From: DASWJZ01 sp038211615
GTDB lineage: Bacteria; Pseudomonadota; Alphaproteobacteria; Rhizobiales; Afifellaceae
Direction of reading: 5' to 3'
Assembly: GCA_038211615.1 (NCBI GenBank)
Contig: JBBQVL010000008.1
Location: 24,240 to 88,239 of the forward strand
Length of the DNA: 64,000 nucleotides
Each line of letters starts with the position of its first letter. The stretch's first letter is position 1. The notes under the pieces were generated by a model. It had not been told where the DNA came from and made no database searches. It worked only from the letters and a program-made list of their open reading frames with translations. Shown here piece by piece: positions 58,773 through 64,000 of the stretch. Position numbers and translations under genes: made by a program.

Positions 58773-59216
58773 ATGTCCCTTGTCCCCGTGATGACCGCCG
58801 AGGCGGTTTCCGCCTTCTGGGACGAGCATTTTCCGCAGATCCAAAAGGCGCGCGACATCGAGATCGTCTCGGTTTCCCCTGGCGCCGCCGTGCTTCGCCT
58901 GACGCCGGGCGATCACCACCTGCGGCCCGGCGGCACCGTCTCCGGTCCGACCCTCGTCACGCTGGCGGACGTGACCGCCTACGCGGCGCTCCTCGCGCAT
59001 GTCGGCCCGGAGCCGATGATCGTGACCGCGAACCTCTCGGTGAATTTCCTGCGGCGCGCGCCGCTGAAATCGCTCATCGCCACCTGTCGGATCCTGAAGC
59101 TCGGGCGGAAGCTGGCCGTTGTGGAAGTCGGGATCGCCGCCGAGGGCAGCGACGAACTCATCGCGCACGCGACGGCGACCTATTCCATCCCGTCTTCGGC
59201 CAAACGGGTGAGGTAG
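58773..59216 (+). CDS. PaaI-type hot-dog thioesterase
   Basis: 147 residues from ATG 58773 (longer upstream frame lacks a suitable start). The hot-dog core is visible from LRLTPGDHHLRPGGTVSGPTLVTLADVTAY, where the catalytic Asp lies in LADVTAY, to IVTANLSVNFLRRAP and LIATCRILKLGRKLAVVEV. It hydrolyses acyl-CoA, likely aryl- or medium-chain. It is paired divergently with the crotonase gene, so both may act on the same acyl-CoA pathway. The next gene on the strand is rplM. Confidence 0.88.
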   Translation: MSLVPVMTAEAVSAFWDEHFPQIQKARDIEIVSVSPGAAVLRLTPGDHHLRPGGTVSGPTLVTLADVTAYAALLAHVGPEPMIVTANLSVNFLRRAPLKSLIATCRILKLGRKLAVVEVGIAAEGSDELIAHATATYSIPSSAKRVR

Positions 59217-59283
59217 TATAATACCATTTTCGTAAGCTATTGAAATAGCGGGATGTTACCCGGGCAAGTCGCCATGAGCGCAC

Positions 59284-59312
59284 TTGACACATGACCGCCC
59301 GCTGCCTTACGT
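59284..59312 (+). promoter_or_regulatory. Possible promoter of the rplM-rpsI operon
   Basis: A perfect TTGACA (59284-59289) with a 17-nt spacer leads to TTACGT (59307-59312), a weak -10. The predicted leader is about 75 nt and GC-rich. Ribosomal operons often have strong -35 boxes in this group. The position is from sequence only. Confidence 0.4.
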
Positions 59313-59392
59313 CACGCTACCTTTGAGGCCGCCGATTGCTGGTGGCCGCATTGCCTCCAGGAAATCCGCGGAGGCTCCCCGAGAGGATGGAC

Positions 59393-59857
59393 ATGAAGAC
59401 CTATTCCGCAAAGCCGGCGGAGGTGGAGAAGAAGTGGGTGCTGATCGACGCCGAGAATCTCGTCGTCGGGCGGCTCGCCACCATCGTCGCCACCATGCTC
59501 CGCGGCAAGAACAAGCCGACCTTCACCCCGCATGTCGACATGGGCGACAACGTCGTCGTCATCAACGCCGAGAAGGTGGTGCTGACCGGCCGCAAGCTCG
59601 ACCAGAAGAAGTACTACTGGCACACCGGCTATCCGGGCGGCATCAAGGATCGCGTGGCGCGCAAGATCATCGAGGGCCGCTTCCCCGAGCGCATCGTCGA
59701 GAAGGCCGTGGAGCGCATGCTGCCGCGCGGGCCGCTCGGCCGCCAGCAGTTGAAGAACCTGAAAGTCTACGCCGGCTCCGAGCATCCGCATACGGCGCAG
59801 CAGCCCCAGCCGCTCGATGTTGCCGCCCTCTCCTCCAAGAATTCACGGACGTCCTGA
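59393..59857 (+). CDS. rplM: 50S ribosomal protein L13
   Basis: 154 residues from ATG 59393, with GAGAGG 6 nt upstream. An ATG at 59387 overlaps the ribosome site and is rejected. Family motifs are WVLIDAENLVVGRLAT, LRGKNKPTFTPHVDMGDNVVVINAEKV, YYWHTGYPGGIK and AVERMLPRGPLGRQQLKNLKVYAGSEHPH. It pairs with rpsI one base after its stop, the universal L13-S9 order. Confidence 0.98.
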   Translation: MKTYSAKPAEVEKKWVLIDAENLVVGRLATIVATMLRGKNKPTFTPHVDMGDNVVVINAEKVVLTGRKLDQKKYYWHTGYPGGIKDRVARKIIEGRFPERIVEKAVERMLPRGPLGRQQLKNLKVYAGSEHPHTAQQPQPLDVAALSSKNSRTS

Positions 59858-59858
59858 C

Positions 59859-60335
59859 ATGGCACAGACCCTCGAAGATCTCGGCGCCCTGAAGGCCGAT
59901 GCTCCCGCTCAACCGGAAGCCCCGGTGCATGTGCAGAAGCTCGACAAGTACGGCCGTGCCTACGCCACCGGCAAGCGCAAGGACGCGGTGGCGCGCGTCT
60001 GGGTGAAGCCCGGCTCGGGCCGCATCATGGTGAACGACAAGGAATACACCGAGTATTTCGGCCGCCCGGTGCTGCAGATGATCATTCGGCAGCCGATCAT
60101 GCTGACCGATCGGAGCGGGCAGTTCGACGTGATGGCGACGGTGTCGGGCGGCGGACTCTCGGGTCAGGCCGGCGCGCTCCGCCACGGCATTTCCAAGGCG
60201 CTCACCTACTACGAGCCCGGCCTGCGGACGATTTTGAAGCGGAACGGGTTCCTGACGCGCGACTCGCGCGTGGTGGAGCGCAAGAAGTACGGCAAGGCGA
60301 AGGCCCGCCGGAGCTTCCAGTTCTCCAAGCGCTAG
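59859..60335 (+). CDS. rpsI: 30S ribosomal protein S9
   Basis: 158 residues from ATG 59859, 1 bp after rplM. The N-terminal 25 residues (Ala/Pro/Glu-rich) are an extension found in alphaproteobacteria. The core starts GRAYATGKRKDAVARVWVKPGSGRI, with VSGGGLSGQAGALRHGISKAL, and ends in KARRSFQFSKR, whose final Arg contacts the P-site tRNA. A terminator follows 20 bp later. Confidence 0.98.
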   Translation: MAQTLEDLGALKADAPAQPEAPVHVQKLDKYGRAYATGKRKDAVARVWVKPGSGRIMVNDKEYTEYFGRPVLQMIIRQPIMLTDRSGQFDVMATVSGGGLSGQAGALRHGISKALTYYEPGLRTILKRNGFLTRDSRVVERKKYGKAKARRSFQFSKR

Positions 60336-60355
60336 GACCTGACATCCGTTAAGTG

Positions 60356-60388
60356 GGGCGGACCCAAGAGGCCCGCCCTTTCGTTTTT
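60356..60388 (+). terminator. Rho-independent terminator of rplM-rpsI
   Basis: GGGCGG (60356-60361) pairs with CCGCCC (60373-60378) across an 11-nt loop. The stem is followed by TTTCGTTTTT (60379-60388). Confidence 0.75.
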
Positions 60389-60502
60389 CTGTTACTTCGG
60401 TTTCGAAATCAACTTTCCCACGGGTGATCGTTTCCGCGAGCTACTGGAGGGGTAGGTAATTCTCTGCTTTGTCGCTTAACGTCATCCGAGAGCACGTAAT
60501 TT

Positions 60503-60775
60503 GTGACGCCGGTGATTCTGAATGACGGTGCGGAAATGGACGAGGAAGCAAAGCGAAAACTTCGGGCGAAGCGCTACAACGAGCATATCAAGGTCTTCGT
60601 CACGACATTGAATGTTATCGCCCTGACTATCTTTGGCGCAGGCGTCCTGCAGCCGCTCCTAGGGGCAAGTTCGGGCATGGCTCCGGTATCGCCTTTCAAT
60701 TTGATTTGGATTGCCCTCAGCATTGCCCTACATTTCGTAGCGCAGGGACTCATTCGCCTTCTGCAACTGGACTAG
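60503..60775 (+). CDS. Small two-helix membrane protein, unknown function
   Basis: 90 residues from GTG 60503; ATG 60536 (MDEEAKRKLRAKRYNEH) is an equally possible start, and neither has a good ribosome site. A charged N-terminal helix is followed by two hydrophobic segments (FVTTLNVIALTIFGAGVLQPLL and FNLIWIALSIALHFVAQGLI). GC content is lower than in the flanking ribosomal and ureohydrolase genes. The next, even smaller gene starts 6 bp downstream and is likely co-expressed. The family is not recognised. Confidence 0.6.
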   Translation: MTPVILNDGAEMDEEAKRKLRAKRYNEHIKVFVTTLNVIALTIFGAGVLQPLLGASSGMAPVSPFNLIWIALSIALHFVAQGLIRLLQLD

Positions 60776-60781
60776 GTCGCG

Positions 60782-60919
60782 ATGAACCAACTTCCTCTAT
60801 GGCCGCCGGTTCTTGCCCTTGCACTCGGGCTGGTCGGCTATGCGATCTTCTGGTTCTGGGGCCGCCGTCTGGACCGCGAGGCTGAAGACGCACGCCAGAG
60901 GCATCACCCCGCCGAGTAG
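60782..60919 (+). CDS. 45-residue single-pass membrane micro-protein
   Basis: The frame ATG 60782 to TAG 60917-60919 encodes a protein with one transmembrane helix (PVLALALGLVGYAIFWFWG) and a strongly charged cytoplasmic tail (RRLDREAEDARQRHH). It starts 6 bp after the stop of the 90-residue gene, with no separate ribosome site, suggesting translational coupling. Short membrane proteins encoded in pairs like this are often regulators or accessory subunits, but no function is known here. Confidence 0.5.
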   Translation: MNQLPLWPPVLALALGLVGYAIFWFWGRRLDREAEDARQRHHPAE

Positions 60920-61115
60920 CGAAAGAAGCAGACCGGGTGCGTAGCTCCTTGGGCTGATCTTAGGCCCGGCCGCGAAGCATTCGGCCTTTGCATCAATCTG
61001 TCGCTTTGCGACTCATCCTTTGCGAGCCAAACAAGAAGCAGCCCGGAGGCGGTCATATTCACGCCACTTCCGGGATGGTAGTCTCGCCTCCTAAGAACCC
61101 GCCATGGAGGCCGAC

Positions 61116-61343
61116 ATGGACTTGCGATTCCAGGCAATCATCGAGGCGGCGGTGCAGCGGGCGAAACTCGAGCATAGCCTGCTGTGGGCCGACGAGTTCG
61201 CGGAGCGTATTGCGTCTTCGACGCCCCTCAAGGTGCGCGCGGCTGATATTTCCCAGCAGATTTCCGTGGTCGCCGCGCGGGCGGGCGTTCCCGTCACCGT
61301 GATCGAACGGCGTGAGCCGGTTCGGAACGGTTGCTGCGCGTAG
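61116..61343 (+). CDS. Small helical protein, unknown function
   Basis: 75 residues from ATG 61116, with GGAGG 5 nt upstream; an earlier ATG at 61104 overlaps that site. It is amphipathic (DLRFQAIIEAAVQRAKLEHSLLWADEFAERI) with a C-terminal GCC pair near the end. No signal, membrane or known domain is visible. It lies alone between the micro-protein pair and the ureohydrolase; the 196 bp before it hold no other gene. Confidence 0.6.
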   Translation: MDLRFQAIIEAAVQRAKLEHSLLWADEFAERIASSTPLKVRAADISQQISVVAARAGVPVTVIERREPVRNGCCA

Positions 61344-61456
61344 GTTGCGTAGAGACAAGGGTCAGGTTTCACCCGGCGTTTTATCAAGGCGCGCGCGGCC
61401 AGGCCGCGTGTGCCCCCTTCCCTCATTGCCGCGCAGCGAATAACCAGTAGGCCATC

Positions 61457-62425
61457 ATGGCCGAAGCGTCGGGCAAGCCGCCAATCGATCACGCCTTTCG
61501 TTCCGCTACGCTGAAAGGCGGCGCGGAAGACCCTACTTATGCGGGCGCGCTTTCCTTCATGCGCCGCCGCTACAGCCGCGATCTCACCGGCGTGGACCTT
61601 GCGATCCTCGGCATCCCGCTCGACGTGACGGTCACGAACCGGCCCGGCGCCCGATTCGGTCCGCAGGCGATTCGCCGTGCCTCGGCGATTCTCGATGGCG
61701 ACCCGCAATATCCGTTCGGCTTCGATCTTTTCGGTGAGCTTGCCGCGGTCGACTATGGCGACGTGGCGCTCGACCTGCACAACCCGTTGAGCATTCCCGA
61801 CACGATCGAAGCGCAAGCGCGCGCCATCCTCGCGGCCGATGTGCACCTCTTGTCGCTCGGTGGCGACCATTTCATCACCTGGCCACTGCTGAAGGCACAT
61901 GCGGAGAAGCACGGGCCCCTGGCGCTGGTGCAGTTCGACGCGCACCAGGACACCTGGATGGATGACGGGCTGAAGCTGTCGCACGGTACCTTCGTCGGCC
62001 GCGCCGTGCGGCAAGGGATCATCAATCCCGACCGCTCGATCCAGATCGGCGTGCGCACCCATGCCCCGGAGGAGTGCGGCATCGAGGTGCTCTCCGCGCA
62101 CGACGTGCACCGGCTGACTCCCGACGGCGTGGCCAAGCGCATCCGCGAGCGCGTCGGCGGTATCGCGGCGTATCTTACTTTCGACATCGACTGCCTCGAC
62201 CCGGCCTTCGCGCCCGGCACCGGGACGCCGGTCGCTGGCGGGCTTTCCTCGGCACAGGCGCTGATGGCGCTCGCAGGCCTCACCGACATCGAGTTCGTGG
62301 GCGGCGACGTGGTGGAGGTCTCGCCACCCTACGACCACGCCGATATCACCGCCCTCGCCGGCGCTACGGTGGCGATGCACCAGATCGGTCTGCTCGCGAC
62401 GCGACGGCGAAAGCGCCGCGCATAG
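61457..62425 (+). CDS. speB: Agmatinase-family ureohydrolase
   Basis: 322-residue binuclear manganese hydrolase. The metal ligands are His138 (SLGGDHFI), Asp161, His163 and Asp165 (QFDAHQDTW), and Asp243 and Asp245 (FDIDCLDPAFAPGTGTP). The ureohydrolase core is intact. The family includes agmatinase, guanidinobutyrase and guanidinopropionase, which free urea from guanidino compounds. Agmatinase is the commonest in this order, so speB is a provisional name. It has no polyamine genes around it. It converges on the zinc importer with a short hairpin in between. Confidence 0.85.
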   Translation: MAEASGKPPIDHAFRSATLKGGAEDPTYAGALSFMRRRYSRDLTGVDLAILGIPLDVTVTNRPGARFGPQAIRRASAILDGDPQYPFGFDLFGELAAVDYGDVALDLHNPLSIPDTIEAQARAILAADVHLLSLGGDHFITWPLLKAHAEKHGPLALVQFDAHQDTWMDDGLKLSHGTFVGRAVRQGIINPDRSIQIGVRTHAPEECGIEVLSAHDVHRLTPDGVAKRIRERVGGIAAYLTFDIDCLDPAFAPGTGTPVAGGLSSAQALMALAGLTDIEFVGGDVVEVSPPYDHADITALAGATVAMHQIGLLATRRRKRRA

Positions 62426-62429
62426 CTTT

Positions 62430-62446
62430 CGCGAGCCCCGCTCGCG
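62430..62446. terminator. Hairpin between convergent ureohydrolase and metal-binding genes
   Basis: CGCGAGC (62430-62436) pairs perfectly with GCTCGCG (62440-62446) with a 3-nt loop, in the 25-bp gap between two convergent stops. No T-run is present; a shared bidirectional terminator is a likely role. Confidence 0.45.
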
Positions 62447-62450
62447 CGGC

Positions 62451-63401
62451 TCAGCTCCCGAGCATCGCACTCTGAAGCAGATTGGCGTTGTGCCGCATCA
62501 TGTCGGCGTAGGTGGCGGCGGGGCCATCCGGCGGCGACAGGGCGTCGGAGAAGAGTTCGCCGCCGGGGCGGATTCCTGTTTCCGCCGCGATCTGCTGGAT
62601 CAGGCGCGGATCGGAGATGTTCTCGAAAAAGACCGCCGTGACGCCCTCATGGCGGATCTGGCCGATGAGCTTCGCCACATCGCCGGCCGACGCCTCGGAC
62701 TCCGTGCTGACGCCGAGCGGCGCGAGAAACGTGACCCCATACTCGCGGGCGAAATAGCCGAAGGCGTCGTGCGTGGTGATGACTTTCCGCCGCTCCGCCG
62801 GAATCGCCGCGAAGCCTGTCCGGATCGAGGAATCAATCTCCTGCAGCTCCGCGGTGTAGGCGGCGGCGTTTGCCTGGTAGGCGGCGCAGTCGTCGCGGTC
62901 GGCCTGGCAGAGCGCGGCGGCGATGTTCTTCACGTAGATTTCGGCGTTGGCGACTGACTGCCAGGCATGCGGATCGGCGGCGCCGTGGTGGGCCCCCTGC
63001 TCCTGGGCCGCTTCGTCTTCGACCGGCATTCCGGCCGCCTTCTCTTCGTTGAGGGCGATCGGCGTCACGCCTTCGGAGGCGGTGGCGACCGGCCCGGAAT
63101 AGCCGCTGGCGTCGATCAGGCGGTTGAACCAGCCTTCGAGGCCGAGCCCGTTCACGACCACGAGCCCGGCGGCTGCCGTGTCGCGGGCATCGGCAGGCGT
63201 CGGCTCGTAGACATGCGCATCGCCGTTCGGGCCAACGATGGTGCGCACCTTGACGTGATCGCCTCCGACCTTGGCAACAAGGTCGCCGAGGATCGAGAAC
63301 GTGGCGACGACCTTCAAGGGAGCAGCGGCGAAGCACGGCGAAGCGAGGGTGGTAGTGGCCAGGGCGGCGGCGAGGATGCTTGTCTTCAACAGGACGCTCA
63401 T
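62451..63401 (-). CDS. Zinc/manganese ABC transporter substrate-binding protein (AztC/TroA-like)
   Basis: 316 residues with a signal peptide ending SPCFAAAP. The cluster A-I fold supplies the metal ligands His63 (DAHVYEPTP), His145 (DPHAWQS), His211 (ITTHDAFGYF) and Asp286 (LFSDALSPP). The long helical backbone separates the two lobes. Cys165 and Cys172 (CQADRDDC) could form the disulfide seen in AztC-type zinc binders. A weak His loop (GAHHGAADPH) precedes the second ligand. The permease gene is 13 bp upstream on the minus strand, so the operon extends off the right edge. A zinc substrate is most likely. Confidence 0.9.
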   Translation of the reverse strand: MSVLLKTSILAAALATTTLASPCFAAAPLKVVATFSILGDLVAKVGGDHVKVRTIVGPNGDAHVYEPTPADARDTAAAGLVVVNGLGLEGWFNRLIDASGYSGPVATASEGVTPIALNEEKAAGMPVEDEAAQEQGAHHGAADPHAWQSVANAEIYVKNIAAALCQADRDDCAAYQANAAAYTAELQEIDSSIRTGFAAIPAERRKVITTHDAFGYFAREYGVTFLAPLGVSTESEASAGDVAKLIGQIRHEGVTAVFFENISDPRLIQQIAAETGIRPGGELFSDALSPPDGPAATYADMMRHNANLLQSAMLGS

Positions 63402-63414
63402 TTGCGGTCCTCCT

Positions 63415-64000
63415 TCAGGCGGTGCGGTGCCGCGTGACCATGCGGCTGGCGATCAGCCCGCGCGGCGCAAAGATGAGCGAGACGCCGTAGATCGCCCCGG
63501 CCGTCAGGATGATCGCCGGCCCGGAGGCGACGCTCAGGTGATAGGAGATCAACAGGCCGGCGGCGTTCGAGACCAGCCCGATGCAGATGGCGAGCCCGCA
63601 CATCGGGGCGAGCCGGTGCGCCCAGAAGCGCGCCGCGGCGGCGGGCAGCATCATGAGCCCGACGGCGAGCAGCGTTCCGAGCGCCTCGAACCCGCCGACG
63701 AGGTTCAGCACAACGAGCACCAGGAAGGTGAAATGCACGAACGGCCCCGCACGGCTGACGCTGCGCAGGAACACGGGGTCCATGCACTCCGCGACGAGCG
63801 CGCGCCACATCGCGCCGAGCGTCACGATCGTCACCAGCGCAATCGCGGCGATCAGGATAAGCGCCTGGTTGTCGAGCGCCAGCACCGTGCCGAAGAGCAC
63901 GTGCATCAGGTCGATGCTGGAGCCCTTCAGCGAGACGAGCAGCACGCCGAGCGCAAGCGAAATCAGGTAGAAGGCGGCGAGGCTCGCGTCCTCCTTCTGG
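63415..64000 (-). CDS. Metal ABC transporter permease (ABC-3 family), 5' end cut by window edge
   Basis: At least 195 residues; the frame stays open to the right edge, so the true start lies outside the window. Visible text begins QKEDASLAAFYLISLALGVLLV and is followed by several hydrophobic helices typical of ZnuB/AztB permeases, such as ALILIAAIALVTIVTLGAM and FHFTFLVLVVLNLVGGFEAL-like VHFTFLVLVVLNLVGG. The motif GFEALGTLLAVGLMMLPAAAARFW is the ABC-3 loop that contacts the ATPase. It forms an importer with the binding protein at 62451; the ATPase must lie beyond the edge. Confidence 0.92.
   Translation of the reverse strand, partial: QKEDASLAAFYLISLALGVLLVSLKGSSIDLMHVLFGTVLALDNQALILIAAIALVTIVTLGAMWRALVAECMDPVFLRSVSRAGPFVHFTFLVLVVLNLVGGFEALGTLLAVGLMMLPAAAARFWAHRLAPMCGLAICIGLVSNAAGLLISYHLSVASGPAIILTAGAIYGVSLIFAPRGLIASRMVTRHRTA

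Overview
The window is a high-GC (about two-thirds G+C) chromosomal segment of an alphaproteobacterium, most probably of the order Hyphomicrobiales (Rhizobiales). The main reasons are the nifR3/dusB-ntrB-ntrC-ntrY-ntrX-(dat)-hfq-hflX block, the fused ispDF gene next to cinA/pncC, ratA and lipA, the rlpA-dac-tmk-holB-metG-tatD-MBL order, a two-domain cold-shock protein, DUF1127, and the GC-rich palindromic intergenic repeats common in this order. No genus can be named from the sequence alone. Most of the window is core chromosome. Accessory-looking genes are scattered singly or in small groups.

1-9,500: an edge-truncated secreted protein, class I PHA synthase, a small lipoprotein, then a collinear run alaC-hom-glpX-(small membrane protein)-recJ and a DUF1127 protein. 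9,560-20,010: a carbohydrate locus. A LacI-type regulator faces a well-formed promoter/operator, followed by a GtsABC-type ABC importer (binding protein, two permeases, ATPase), a TIM-barrel sugar isomerase/epimerase and a Gfo/Idh/MocA oxidoreductase. A reverse-strand collagen-like lipoprotein with four Cys4 repeats is next, then a mannitol/fructuronate-type dehydrogenase. The importer brings in a sugar or sugar derivative and the three enzymes would oxidise and isomerise it. The substrate cannot be read from the sequence.

20,010-26,000: small orphan genes, a lone cytochrome P450, tRNA-Glu(UUC), glyoxalase I, a sirtuin, a double cold-shock protein, a DUF192 protein and a stand-alone TatA. 26,100-37,750: cell-envelope and replication genes (rlpA, dac, tmk, holB, metG, tatD, MBL hydrolase). 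An antiparallel PAS-GGDEF-EAL gene sits between metG and tatD. A secreted trypsin-like protease, an orphan, a SelW-like protein and mazG follow. 37,800-50,000: a small secreted protein, then hflX, hfq, dat and the complete NtrBC/NtrYX nitrogen two-component block with dusB on the minus strand, with ispDF and pncC divergent from it.

50,000-64,000: ratA-like, lipA, GlsB-like and lpdA genes; an unrecognised 380-residue Cys-rich protein; metY; a cupredoxin; a small DMT transporter with a CoA-binding protein; enoyl-CoA hydratase; a thioesterase; rplM-rpsI; a pair of very small membrane proteins; a ureohydrolase of the agmatinase family; and the start of a zinc/manganese ABC importer that runs off the right edge.

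I saw no CRISPR array, insertion sequence, prophage or recognisable defence island. The best candidates for undescribed biology are the collagen-like lipoprotein with four Cys4 modules (17,134-18,222), the unknown Cys-rich protein (53,346-54,488) and the coupled micro-membrane-protein pair (60,503-60,919).
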